Of a stretch of 64,000 bases of DNA, positions 44,601 to 51,886 are shown one piece after another. This DNA comes from CAZZCU01 sp964652825 (GTDB lineage Bacteria; Bdellovibrionota_B; Oligoflexia; Oligoflexales; CAZZCU01), in assembly GCA_964652825.1 (NCBI GenBank), contig CAZZCU010000012.1:9658-73657 (forward strand), read 5' to 3'. The number at the start of each line of letters is the position of its first letter. Position 1 is the first letter of the stretch. Made by a program: the position numbers and the translations under genes. The notes below the pieces were generated by a model that worked only from the letters and a program-made list of their open reading frames with translations, was not told where the DNA came from and made no database searches.

Positions 44601-44803
44601 AGGAAGCTCTCAATTGGTACAAGCTGGGAATGGATACCGTGACGCAGTTTAAAGCATATAACGAATGGGGCCCGCGTCTGATCGACGCTGTTGCGCGGGT
44701 GAGCGGTAGCGGTGCTACTTTTGAAGACTGGGTTGTGGATGCGGATTTCGTTGGTACGGAAGTGTCGCCACAACTGATGTCGGTTATTCATTCAGAGGAT
44801 TAA
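41678..44803 (+). CDS. large secreted TPR-repeat protein (GltD/AgmU-like)
   Basis: At 1041 residues this is the largest protein of the cluster. A signal peptide (cleavage near AFA, residue 28) is followed by many TPR/YbgF-like repeats, for example AMQYIGREKEAAKIYTQLIQ, DAYAALGDYYFDRDDFRNAM, and QVEDSLLQVAKLYEKQLDFA. Size, export and position correspond to GltD/AgmU of Myxococcus, a periplasmic motility scaffold. It follows the first TPR gene by 24 bases. Orthology is inferred from layout only. Confidence 0.78.
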   Translation: MKTHWQTPVIGKWLIAMTMAVVSVQAFAVVETRRSRVNVDVTERKRAKTSGQAGKNKLNRSAIFTIEVEEKLIKNINATISYLQKQADRMPKRTDGRLNLLDKVFNLEIENAVYLRNKEEREYDERWTVWDENGRRGTEPRLNSNASGGAWRRVISRADLIIKEFPRNKKADSVIFHQAVAMQYIGREKEAAKIYTQLIQNYPNSPVAGDAYAALGDYYFDRDDFRNAMNNFKQALRYRRSKRYLWSMFKLGWCSYNLSNYKEALRYWQQVVAVAKSDSQKENVRLKDEALRDMVYAFAELKDVETAIRYYRANGGSQYIGTFLRLLAQTFSDQGQYALAIKTLRRFQATVPNSPDGPAAEKEIINLAYELGHMKVVWDELEKFEGRYGTKSAWAAANAEDKKLILETQQMIKDQMLYYAKFTHQRAQKNSSVPLHNEAKKGYLIYLRSYPTGKEVVEIKYNLADIEYFLKNYTQEGKFLLEIALLDREKAVVYDAKSGKSSNIHRDAALGMVRAFARDFEPDFKKMVQRKPDFSKPPIPLSAKAQNYIRGCSLYSKWYPKDEKVVKTCDLDTTKIHYQSNNRKQAMRYLWFVANKYPNSKEGPDSVEQLIPLYRDDRAALLSVADKLLQIPAYRKGELGKKLMALKRGAEVEDIAKEKDMLKRAQRFEAQAKKNPNDPESDKLIYNAAGDYVKAGAVGAAISAYLYLIKRYPKAAQVEDSLLQVAKLYEKQLDFATAATYYQAFAQKYPKAKETAGATAKVCDLNLAIGSDKAMATCLAFAQRFPDGGQPVIYRLIVGLERAKRYSQMAEVIRRNYLNKYKLSANDIIIEHYRIYRASKGTGAAAAQASRDIVAIFERNKASVSGEALRYVGEQVFRSAQAEIPRYLNVKLAGGTVDRLAASIDAKAVALQRVKTAFDRVTATKDSYWGVAALHQLGYVHEAFAKTLEKPPAIQGAKQEDVLKQLTPQIQQLNQEALNWYKLGMDTVTQFKAYNEWGPRLIDAVARVSGSGATFEDWVVDADFVGTEVSPQLMSVIHSED

Positions 44804-44806
44804 ACT

Positions 44807-45880
44807 TTGAAGCTAAGTCGCCAGTCTAGTTTAGTGATTGCGATTACCGCCGGTTGGTTGGCGGTAACGAGCGGTTGTATGTCGAGTAAGAATGGCGATC
44901 GTAAAAGCACCGCCGGCGATAGCGCTGCGGACGGTGAAGTCACCGCAAGTTCGTCTGGCGGTAGTAGCGATGAGCTTGATCTATCGAATACTTTGCGAAC
45001 AGTGCCGTTAAGCAATTCCAATAATTCGTTGACCCCCGGCTCCGTCAATCGTGCGAGAGCTGAAGAAGCCGCACAGAAACTCGAGGCCGCAGCCAAGAAT
45101 GACGGTGGTCGTGATCGTGCCAACCTGATTGGTCTCATGGCCGCGCAACGTATGGCTGGCATGGGTTTGAATCAGGTCATGGCGACAGCGCGCAAACTCA
45201 TGGAAGTAGAACTGAAGGCAAATATCAATCGCGACTTGCCAGAAATTGCCAAGCTGGAGATCGTGCTGACTTCGATTCGCACGAATAGGTTGGCGATGGC
45301 TGAACATTATCTCGGCGATTTGCTTAAATCCAAGAACGCTAAGGTACGTGCGGCGGCGTTGACGGCGCAAGGTATGATCGCGCAAAGCGATGGTCGTACG
45401 CCCGAAGCAATCAGTGCTTGGCAGGAAGCCCTGAAAGTTGTGCCGGAGTATCCGCCAGCAGCTTTGAATGTTGGCTTCGCTGCTTTGCGGGCGGGTGATG
45501 TCAAAACGGCAAAACAGACACTGGGTGGTTTGCAAGAAAATTGGTTTGCAGTGTCCGGTTTAATTATCGCGGAGCGATTGTCTGGCGAGAATGCCAAGGC
45601 TGGCCAGCTGTGTGACCGTTTGCTCGGTCAGCGCCCACGTTATAAACCGGCTTTGTATAACTGCGCATTGTTGGAATTTCAGGCCAATAAAAACTATGAC
45701 AAGGCAAAGTCACTATTGGATCGCTTCCAGAGAGCCCCAGGCAGCAAAGGCGAGTTTGAGGAGAAAGCTTATCGGTTGATGTCACGAATTGATGTCGAGA
45801 GGGGACAGAAGGCAAGCCAGGATGCTGCTAAGAAGGACGCCCCTGCCGAAAAGCCTGCTGATCAAGGCCGACCGCAGTGA
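44807..45880 (+). CDS. TPR lipoprotein of the trans-envelope cluster (GltE-like)
   Basis: A 357-residue protein with a lipoprotein-type signal: hydrophobic residues about 8 to 22 and LAVTSGCMSSK. A Ser/Gly-rich linker follows, then TPR helices such as AISAWQEALKVVPEYPPAALNVGFAALRAG. It is the third TPR protein and is likely membrane-anchored. It starts with TTG, with GAGG eight bases upstream, three bases after the large TPR gene. The C-terminus is a Lys/Ala/Glu/Pro-rich tail. Confidence 0.8.
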   Translation: MKLSRQSSLVIAITAGWLAVTSGCMSSKNGDRKSTAGDSAADGEVTASSSGGSSDELDLSNTLRTVPLSNSNNSLTPGSVNRARAEEAAQKLEAAAKNDGGRDRANLIGLMAAQRMAGMGLNQVMATARKLMEVELKANINRDLPEIAKLEIVLTSIRTNRLAMAEHYLGDLLKSKNAKVRAAALTAQGMIAQSDGRTPEAISAWQEALKVVPEYPPAALNVGFAALRAGDVKTAKQTLGGLQENWFAVSGLIIAERLSGENAKAGQLCDRLLGQRPRYKPALYNCALLEFQANKNYDKAKSLLDRFQRAPGSKGEFEEKAYRLMSRIDVERGQKASQDAAKKDAPAEKPADQGRPQ

Positions 45881-45923
45881 GCCGTAAATGAATTCACGCA
45901 AATGTAGGCTTTGCCCTGAAATC

Positions 45924-45952
45924 TTGTCAAATCAACCGGTTAGCGTCATAAT
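45924..45952 (+). promoter_or_regulatory. internal promoter before the FHA/TonB-like gene
   Basis: TTGTCA (45924-45929) and CATAAT (45947-45952) are spaced by 17 bases, 27 bases before the ATG at 45980. The FHA gene, surE and the LytM gene could therefore be transcribed apart from the upstream cluster. Confidence 0.55.
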
Positions 45953-45979
45953 GTTAGGTATACTCCAATAAAGGTCATT

Positions 45980-48103
45980 ATGGGTTTCGAGCTACGCTTT
46001 AGAGTACCTGGTCAACTGCAGGAAACTGTACCGTTGACACAGTCGCGTACCATTATCGGAACGTTGATGTCCAATCACGTGGTCTTGCGTGCGCCCGATG
46101 TTGAACCTATTCATGCAATGGTCGAAGAAATCAATGACGGTCAGTTTGTCGTCACTGATCTTGGTTCTGCCGCCGGCGTTAAAGTTAATGGTAAGCCCGT
46201 CGAAGTCGAAAGCACTCTGAAAATCGGCGATCGTATTCAAGTCGGTACTGTTGAGATTATTGTTCATGAAGCGCAGCCGCAAATGGCGGTGATGGAAGAT
46301 ACCAATGTCGCAGCACGTGGTCCCGAGGATGTCGTGCCGCCACCGCCACCGTTTATACCGGCAGCTGCACCGGCGCGTTCGCCCACTGTGCCGAGTGCCG
46401 GTGCTGATATGCGCGCATCAACACCACCTAAAACGCATGCTGGCGAAGAAAAACGTCAGGAGAAGCGTGATGTTTTATTTAATCCGCGTAAGGCCCGCCC
46501 AAGCGGCGATGTCTTGGAAGTTGTCGCATACTGGGGCGACACCGTTCTTGACGTAGATTTATTTCACCCGAAAATTCCTGGTTATGAACGCGTCACGATT
46601 GGTGATCCCACCAAAGCGCATTTTATTGCCGCTGGCGAAGAAGAAATCAGTTCGCATAGATTCGTTGATGTGCGCGAAGACGGTTATAAACTTCATCTGC
46701 TCAAAGGGATGGATGCCCGGATTCGCAAAAACGGCGTTGTCGAGAGTAAATCCGAGCGTGGCTCTGTCTCGATGGGACGTCGTGATATCGCTCACATCAA
46801 ATACGGAGCGGTGCGTTATTTTGTTTTGTTTGTGAATCCGCCGGCGATCGATTTGCCCAACAGTGGTCCGAAAGATCCATTTTTTGCTGGTTTAATGGCA
46901 TTCTCGACGTTTTTTTATGTGATGATGATGGGTGCGTTGTTCGTCACTGCGCCCAAGCACGAAGAAGAACAAAAAGATGATATCTGGGCGTTGGTGCAAC
47001 TGCCGGAAAAGGATAAGCCACCTGTTCCCGTCGAAAAACCAAAGCAGCCGAAAGTTGAAATTGCCGAAGTTAAAACACCGCCACCTGAGAAGAAGCCGCC
47101 GCCTCCCGCACCCAAACCAGTGCAGCCGGCAAAACCTATTGAAGTAGAGAAACCAAAACAGACGACGCCGGTTGAGAAGCCGGTGCCGAAACCGGAAACC
47201 AAACCAACCGCGGCATTGGCAGAGCAAAAACAAGCACCGGAGAAAGCCGGTGATTTGAGCAAGCTGGCCAAGTCCACTGAAGGTATGGCGTCAACGGGCG
47301 CGAAGAAACCGGATTTCAAATTAGCGGGAGCACAGACGAATAAGCCACTTGGACCATCTGGTGGCGCGCAAGGCAGCGGTATGAATCAGCGGGGCGGTGC
47401 TATCAAAGGGAATCAAAAGAATAGTATTAAGGGCGTAGAAGGCCCAAAAAATAACAAAGCCTCCGGTATCAATCTCGACAAGCTTGGTTTTGGTGTGGGC
47501 AAAGTGCTTGATAAGACCGGACCGAGTGCGATGCATACCAACTTCCAATCATCAGTTGGTGGCGCGGGTGGTGGTATGGGTTCCGGCTCAAAGACTTATG
47601 GTATGGGTGGCGTTGGTAATAGCAAGTCGCTCGGTTTAGCGGGTGCTTCCGGCGCGGCCAATAATTTTGGCGGCGGCGGTTCCGGCGGCTATTTGTCTGG
47701 TCAAGGTGGCACCGGCGGCTTGGGTGGTGCAGGCATGGGCAAAGGCTTTGGTGGCGAAGGACGCGGCCGAGCCAATGTTACTGTTCCTCCTGGTGATCCC
47801 GTTGTGTCTGGTGGTTTAACACCCCAAGAGATTTTGGCTGTCATTCGCGCCAACCTGAATCAGATTCGTCACTGTTACGAGCAACTTCTACAACGTTCAC
47901 CGAGTGCTTCCGGTAAGCTTTCCGTTCGGTTCGTGGTTGGTGCCAGCGGGCGCGTGAGCTCCGCCGTGATAGAAAGTGGTGACATCAGCGACGCAAATAT
48001 GCGTGGTTGTGTGACGGGTAAAATCACTCGCTGGAAATTCCCTGAGCCGCGTGGTGGTCAAGCAGTTACTGTTAACTATCCGTTCGTATTCAACCCTCTA
48101 TAG
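45980..48103 (+). CDS. FHA-domain inner-membrane protein with TonB-like C-terminus (GltG/AgmX-like)
   Basis: The 707-residue protein is modular. Residues about 1 to 100 are an FHA phosphothreonine-binding domain (TIIGTLMSNHVVLRAP, IHAMVEEI, GVKVNGKPV). Residues about 195 to 295 form a second unassigned cytoplasmic domain. Residues about 297 to 320 are one helix (LMAFSTFFYVMMMGALFV). Then come a Pro/Lys-rich periplasmic stalk, a Gly-rich linker and a C-terminal TonB-like domain (RHCYEQLLQRSPSASGKLSV, GRVSSAVIESG) of the AgmX/PglI type. It would carry energy from the TolQ/R-like stator to the outer membrane, as GltG/GltJ do in Myxococcus. Confidence 0.85.
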   Translation: MGFELRFRVPGQLQETVPLTQSRTIIGTLMSNHVVLRAPDVEPIHAMVEEINDGQFVVTDLGSAAGVKVNGKPVEVESTLKIGDRIQVGTVEIIVHEAQPQMAVMEDTNVAARGPEDVVPPPPPFIPAAAPARSPTVPSAGADMRASTPPKTHAGEEKRQEKRDVLFNPRKARPSGDVLEVVAYWGDTVLDVDLFHPKIPGYERVTIGDPTKAHFIAAGEEEISSHRFVDVREDGYKLHLLKGMDARIRKNGVVESKSERGSVSMGRRDIAHIKYGAVRYFVLFVNPPAIDLPNSGPKDPFFAGLMAFSTFFYVMMMGALFVTAPKHEEEQKDDIWALVQLPEKDKPPVPVEKPKQPKVEIAEVKTPPPEKKPPPPAPKPVQPAKPIEVEKPKQTTPVEKPVPKPETKPTAALAEQKQAPEKAGDLSKLAKSTEGMASTGAKKPDFKLAGAQTNKPLGPSGGAQGSGMNQRGGAIKGNQKNSIKGVEGPKNNKASGINLDKLGFGVGKVLDKTGPSAMHTNFQSSVGGAGGGMGSGSKTYGMGGVGNSKSLGLAGASGAANNFGGGGSGGYLSGQGGTGGLGGAGMGKGFGGEGRGRANVTVPPGDPVVSGGLTPQEILAVIRANLNQIRHCYEQLLQRSPSASGKLSVRFVVGASGRVSSAVIESGDISDANMRGCVTGKITRWKFPEPRGGQAVTVNYPFVFNPL

Positions 48104-48118
48104 CAATGCAGCCATCAA

Positions 48119-48895
48119 ATGAGTTTGAAACCACTCATACTAGTGTCGAATGATGACGGCATTCACGCGCCAGGCATAAAAGCTTTAGTCGAGGTCGCGC
48201 GTGAATTTGGCGAAGTGTTTGTCGTGGCGCCGCATGTGGAGCGTTCAGCATCCAGCCAGGCTATTACGATTGCCATGCCGCTACGCATGGAAGAGCTACA
48301 TAAGGGTGTTTACGCCATCGAAGGCATGCCTGCCGATTGTGTGATGATGGCATTGCAACAGATTCTACCGCGGCGTCCGACTTGGGTGCTGAGCGGTATT
48401 AATCGAGGCGGCAATCTCGGAACCGACGTTTTGTATTCTGGTACCGTCGGCGCGGCAATGGAAGGTTTTATCAGCGGCTGCCGCGCGATGGCGGTGTCCG
48501 TCGAAGGCCGCGGCGTGCTGCATTATGATACCGCTGCTCAGATAGTGCGATTGCTGCTACAAAACGAAGATAAACTGGAAATCGCTGTCGATGGTGTTTT
48601 GAATATCAATGTTCCCAATCGACCTTTCAGCGATATCAAGGGCATCGAAGTTGCGACACTTGGTCGACGTATTTACGCTCAACAGATGCAAGTTGGTATG
48701 GATCCGCGTGGGCGCCAATACTTCTGGATCGGCGGCGGCGGACGTACACACGAAGACATTCCTGGTTCCGATTGTGTTTTGGTGGAACAAGGCTATGCAA
48801 CTATTTCCGTACTCAAGCCTGATCTAATGCATGGGCCGGCAACCGAGAAACTCCGTGAATCTCTGCCCAGCATTTTCAAGAGTGCGGATTCATAA
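48119..48895 (+). CDS. surE: 5'/3'-nucleotidase SurE
   Basis: The 258-residue enzyme has the SurE motifs LVSNDDGIHAPGI (metal-binding aspartates), APHVERSASSQAIT, and INRGGNLGTDVLYSGTVGAAMEG. It dephosphorylates nucleoside monophosphates in stress survival. It lies 15 bases after the FHA gene and two before the LytM-type gene. The surE-nlpD neighbourhood is also seen in enterobacteria. Confidence 0.95.
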   Translation: MSLKPLILVSNDDGIHAPGIKALVEVAREFGEVFVVAPHVERSASSQAITIAMPLRMEELHKGVYAIEGMPADCVMMALQQILPRRPTWVLSGINRGGNLGTDVLYSGTVGAAMEGFISGCRAMAVSVEGRGVLHYDTAAQIVRLLLQNEDKLEIAVDGVLNINVPNRPFSDIKGIEVATLGRRIYAQQMQVGMDPRGRQYFWIGGGGRTHEDIPGSDCVLVEQGYATISVLKPDLMHGPATEKLRESLPSIFKSADS

Positions 48896-48897
48896 GC

Positions 48898-49572
48898 ATG
48901 TTGGAGAGACTCGTTTTGACGAGAATTGTTCTGACAACTTTTGTCGTTTTTTACTTGGTCGGCTGTGCGAGCATTTCCAGGCGGGAGTCGTCCGTCTCAC
49001 CCGCGCCAACGACACAGAGTTTATTATTTGCTAACACCATTAGCTCTCCCGAAGATTCCCAAAACCATCACGTGCAGCAGAACAATAAAAACAATGCGGC
49101 AACACCAACGCCAAAAAAACGTGCGGTCAAAAAACGTGGTGGCTTGTTATTCGGTAGCGGCGGTAAATCCTCGGCAAAAGAATACGAGTTAAGCTGGCCA
49201 GCGCGTGGTTGGCTATCATCCCGCTTTGGCCTTCGGCGTGGACGCATGCATCATGGTATCGACATCGCTGCTCCCCACGGCAGCCCGGTACGCGCTGCGG
49301 CCGCTGGCAAGGTCGTGTTTGCTGGTTATATCCGCGGCTATGGTCGCACTGTGATTATCGATCACCGAGGCTTTCGGACCCTCTATGCTCACTTTAGCCG
49401 CACTCAGGTTCGCACTGGACAACGCGTTGCCGACGGCCAGCAAATTGGTCTGGTTGGCAACACCGGTCATTCCCGCGGCGCTCATTTGCATTTTGAATAT
49501 CGTGATGCCCGCAATCGCCCGCTGAATCCATTGACGCGCCTGCGTTATGAGCGCCTGGTCTCCGGATTGTAA
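48898..49572 (+). CDS. LytM/M23-type metallopeptidase lipoprotein (NlpD-like)
   Basis: The 224-residue protein has a good lipobox, YLVGCAS, at residue about 23. A low-complexity linker is followed by an M23 domain with its zinc ligands: HHGIDIA near residue 118 and HLHFEYR near residue 197, with the central AGYIRGYGRTVIIDH and YAHFS. All ligands are present, so it may cleave peptidoglycan, unlike degenerate NlpD or EnvC. It has no LysM domain. The 3' half overlaps an antisense reading frame on the other strand. Confidence 0.88.
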   Translation: MLERLVLTRIVLTTFVVFYLVGCASISRRESSVSPAPTTQSLLFANTISSPEDSQNHHVQQNNKNNAATPTPKKRAVKKRGGLLFGSGGKSSAKEYELSWPARGWLSSRFGLRRGRMHHGIDIAAPHGSPVRAAAAGKVVFAGYIRGYGRTVIIDHRGFRTLYAHFSRTQVRTGQRVADGQQIGLVGNTGHSRGAHLHFEYRDARNRPLNPLTRLRYERLVSGL

Positions 49573-50181
49573 TTGATGATGTAAAACCTTTTCAAAGAAA
49601 CGTGCGCGTGCACTCATGTTCTCGATGTGCGCGCGCGTTGATGCTGTTTCGATCTGCACACCGGTGAAGCGATCCCGCTGGAAACGCATGGCCTCTGCAA
49701 TGACTTTATCCGTCCACTCAGCCATGAGTTGAGTATTCTTCTGAGCGGCGTATCCGTGACGCTTTAACAACTCAGTTTGCAACTGAGCGTTGTGACGTAC
49801 GCTGCGAAAATACATTTCCTGCACATCCGGCGCAGCCAGAAGCTGGCGCATCGCGTAGATGGCGGCTTCAACATCGAGTTGTTGGTGTCGATGCTCTACC
49901 CGCCATTGAACTTCTTTGTCCACTGCTGTTCGTCGAATACGATCGTGATACTCTTCGTAGACGGGAAGTTGTCCGCGCAGAAACATCTGCAACGGCTTTT
50001 GCCAGTTGGTTCCCAATAATTGGGGTGCGGAATGATTCCACGGCCGCTCGGCGGAGAAATTTTCCGCAATGCTGCGTGGGCCGATTTGTGGCTGATCCGC
50101 ATGATCGCGGCGGAGCTTTACATACGTTTGCGCGGTGATGTCCGGGAATAGCGGTGGCGTCAAACTCAGCTTGCGCGGCAT
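49216..50181 (-). CDS. hypothetical helical protein, long antisense overlap with the LytM gene
   Basis: A 321-residue, largely helical, hydrophilic protein with no signal peptide; I do not recognise it. The first 203 residues lie outside any other gene, and a strong GAGGAG site stands seven bases before the ATG, so the start is credible. The last 119 residues are encoded opposite the catalytic part of the M23 gene, which is the better-supported frame. That tail may be a run-through of an open frame rather than a functional domain. The leader can fold into a hairpin covering the ribosome-binding site. Confidence 0.5.
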   Translation of the reverse strand: MPRKLSLTPPLFPDITAQTYVKLRRDHADQPQIGPRSIAENFSAERPWNHSAPQLLGTNWQKPLQMFLRGQLPVYEEYHDRIRRTAVDKEVQWRVEHRHQQLDVEAAIYAMRQLLAAPDVQEMYFRSVRHNAQLQTELLKRHGYAAQKNTQLMAEWTDKVIAEAMRFQRDRFTGVQIETASTRAHIENMSARARFFEKVLHHQLQSGDQALITQARQWIQRAIAGITIFKMQMSAAGMTGVANQTNLLAVGNALSSANLSAAKVSIEGPKASVIDNHSATIAADITSKHDLASGRSAYRAAVGSSDVDTMMHASTPKAKAG

Positions 50182-50475
50182 ATGCGTCTCTCCTCGGAAA
50201 AGCCTGCCCGGAGCGGGCTAGCGGTCACCGAGGAGCATTCGGTTTTTTACCAAAAAACTTGATTTTTCAAAGTAAATTTAATGGGTTATTTTTGGCAAGA
50301 GTCTGGAATTATTGGTATTTATTTTCCACTCCGGCGTGCGGGTTCAGGTCTGTCAATTTGCCATACTGTCCTGGAGGCTTGTTTTTCTTTTCGATGATTT
50401 CTTCGCAGGCATTTGTGCAAAGGACAATGCTAATGCAAGGTGAGGTCGAGCAATACAGCACAGTCAAAGTATTGA
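50182..50475. other. non-coding stretch between the helical protein gene and the tRNA promoter
   Basis: Apart from the leader hairpin at 50190-50235 and an A/T-rich mirror stretch at about 50241-50260 (GTTTTTTACCAAAAAAC), I see no convincing gene. A 61-codon minus-strand frame at 50309-50494 lacks a ribosome-binding site and runs into the tRNA promoter. Confidence 0.5.
50190..50235 (-). promoter_or_regulatory. leader hairpin sequestering a ribosome-binding site
   Basis: CTCCTCGG (50190-50197) and CCGAGGAG (50228-50235) are perfectly complementary and enclose an inner stem GCCCG/CGGGC with a three-base loop (50206-50218). On the minus transcript the right-hand strand of the hairpin contains the GAGGAG of the gene starting at 50181, so folding would hide the ribosome-binding site. 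Confidence 0.55.
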
Positions 50476-50504
50476 TTGACTTGGACTTTTTCAAAATCTA
50501 AAAC
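50476..50504 (+). promoter_or_regulatory. promoter of the tRNA gene
   Basis: TTGACT (50476-50481) and TAAAAC (50499-50504) are separated by 17 bases and end 16 bases before the mature tRNA 5' end, a normal spacing for a tRNA promoter. Confidence 0.5.
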
Positions 50505-50520
50505 TGATGCCTGCCACTGC

Positions 50521-50594
50521 GGACCCATAGCTCAGTTGGTTAGAGCAGTCGGCTCATAACCGATTGGTCCCTGGTTCAAGTCCAGGTGGGTCCA
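50521..50594 (+). tRNA. tRNA with CAT anticodon (Ile2 or elongator Met)
   Basis: The cloverleaf is complete: acceptor stem GGACCCA/TGGGTCC with discriminator A, D arm GCTC...GAGC, anticodon arm GTCGG-CTCATAA-CCGAT, and T arm CCTGG-TTCAAGT-CCAGG. The CCA end is not encoded. The CAT anticodon and the TTGGTC next to the T arm resemble E. coli tRNA-Ile2, whose C34 is changed to lysidine to read AUA, but elongator methionine cannot be excluded by eye. It is not an initiator, because the acceptor stem starts with a normal G-C pair. Confidence 0.95.
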
Positions 50595-50601
50595 TATCCT
50601 C

Positions 50602-50711
50602 GTCGCTTTTGGTTTTATACTGCGTCAGAATGCGGCGCTCCCTCAGTCATTTACTTCTATGTAAACTCCTTCGGTCGCGCCTTTTCTTCCTTGTCTAAAA
50701 CCAAAATCGAC
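50602..50711. repeat. nested palindromic element directly after the tRNA
   Basis: Outer arms GTCGCTTTTGGTTTTA (50602-50617) and TAAAACCAAAATCGAC (50696-50711) pair over 16 positions with one mismatch. Inside, GGCGC (50634) pairs with GCGCC (ending 50681), and innermost TTTAC/GTAAA flank a short loop. A diverged copy of the inner part occurs at 51840. The whole 110-base unit looks like a MITE-like or REPIN-like element, or a very elaborate terminator. Confidence 0.65.
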
Positions 50712-50814
50712 TTTGGCTATTGAGAACCACCTGGGCTGGCCCGGGAAGGCGAACGATTTGATCGACATCTTCCAAAGTGGCTATTCGTATTTGGATACTT
50801 TCAAAGTTTCCATA

Positions 50815-51129
50815 TTAAGCCGCTCCCTTTTCAGGCTTAACCGAAATCGTCATCGTATAGCCCAATGCCTTCATAATTTTGTAGATTGTATCAAATGTCG
50901 GCACTCGTCGGTGATCACCTTTTTCCAGCCTTGCAATCAACGGCTGGCTCACGCCAGCACGTTTAGCCAGTTCCACCTGCGACAAACCCGCTCTTGCCCT
51001 CAGTTCAGTAATCAGCCGCGCTACTTGGCGATAAAACTGCATTTGATCGAAAAGAAGTTTTACTTCTTTGTTTTGAAGTTGTTTCTTCAGAACATCCTCA
51101 AACTGCAAACTTGTGCCTTTAGCCTTCAT
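50815..51129 (-). CDS. XRE-family antitoxin (HigA-like)
   Basis: The 104-residue protein has a helix-turn-helix of the XRE type, RARAGLSQVELAKRAGVSQPLIARLEKG, after a helical N-terminus. It is encoded directly after a Gp49/HigB-like toxin with a four-base overlap, toxin first, the order of HigBA systems. Expected roles are neutralising the toxin and repressing its own operon. It lies in the accessory patch next to the tRNA. Confidence 0.85.
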   Translation of the reverse strand: MKAKGTSLQFEDVLKKQLQNKEVKLLFDQMQFYRQVARLITELRARAGLSQVELAKRAGVSQPLIARLEKGDHRRVPTFDTIYKIMKALGYTMTISVKPEKGAA

Positions 51130-51458
51130 CGCAAAACTTCCTTTAGCCGCTGACGAGCCAGTTCTAGCTCCAATCTTGGAGCTTTCGGGCTCTGCTTTTT
51201 ATAGGAATGCAAGACATGCATATGGTCATACTCAATCATGACGTAAAAAAATCGATATCCACCGTCTATGCTGCGCAACTTAATTTCCCAGAGCTTTCTT
51301 TCTAGTTGGCGAAACTTACAGCCAATCGCTGAAAAGCCATGATCTCGAATATCTTGAAACATATCTAATACCGCAGCCCGGTCCCGCACCGTTAGACCAT
51401 TCAACCAAGATTCAATATAATTTCTGCCAGACCTAGACTGGTGAAAAGTTATCCGCAT
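51126..51458 (-). CDS. RelE/HigB-type toxin (phage Gp49-like)
   Basis: The 110-residue protein has the Gp49/HigB layout: ITFHQSRSGRNYIESWLNGL at the start, then FRQLERKLWEIKLRSIDGGYRFFYVM and HSYKKQSPKAPRLELELARQR, with the basic-aromatic residues typical of these ribosome-dependent mRNA interferases. I start it at MRITF (51458); an ATG at 51494 would add twelve residues. The stop overlaps the antitoxin ATG. Confidence 0.85.
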   Translation of the reverse strand: MRITFHQSRSGRNYIESWLNGLTVRDRAAVLDMFQDIRDHGFSAIGCKFRQLERKLWEIKLRSIDGGYRFFYVMIEYDHMHVLHSYKKQSPKAPRLELELARQRLKEVLR

Positions 51459-51872
51459 TCTTTGTATATCCAAATGGTTATAAACACAAGTCATGCATTT
51501 TAGGATTCGATATTTAACTCGCCGGTAGGTATTTGGAAGTGACTTCTGAGATGTCCGCCATGGACATCTGGGAGGGGAATTGTTCGCCGCTGCACTTGGC
51601 GCAAATTATGTCAGATGGGAAACTGCGAGCCGGCATAATTATGATTGAGTCTCTGCAATAAAAAACGATTGCTCTAGCCTAAGATAAGCCAGAGTAATCG
51701 TGGATTACAGAGTTAGAATTTTTTCATCGTGTACATCGTTAAGGGATCCATGATCCACTATGCTCTTTACGTACCCAAAAGTCTGTGACAGCGTATGAAG
51801 GGTCCATTCGGCCACCTTCGATATGAGTTATAGTTGTATGCGCCCTCTCCCTTCATTTACGTCTATGTAAAC
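51459..51872. other. non-coding stretch with two hairpins and a repeat
   Basis: No open frame with gene-like features is seen over about 380 bases. AGATGTCC/GGACATCT forms an 8-bp stem at 51549-51569. ACGATTGCTCTAGC pairs imperfectly with GCCAGAGTAATCGT at 51665-51701, followed by a T-run near 51720. These could be a small RNA, an IS remnant or terminators. The right end runs into the second copy of the palindromic repeat. Confidence 0.4.
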
Positions 51873-51886
51873 TCAGTCGTCGCGCC
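51840..51886. repeat. second copy of the palindromic element near the tRNA
   Basis: The core ATTTAC.TCTATGTAAACT and the flanking GCGCC and CGCGCC match the inner part of the element at 50634-50681 with substitutions. The outer arms here are only weakly paired (GAGTTATA with TATACTC). The right half encodes the last residues and stop of the SRPBCC gene. Confidence 0.6.

Noticed and set aside
50309..50494. 61-codon minus-strand frame between the helical protein gene and the tRNA
   Set aside because: No ribosome-binding site is seen, it runs through the likely tRNA promoter, and the product has no recognisable feature.
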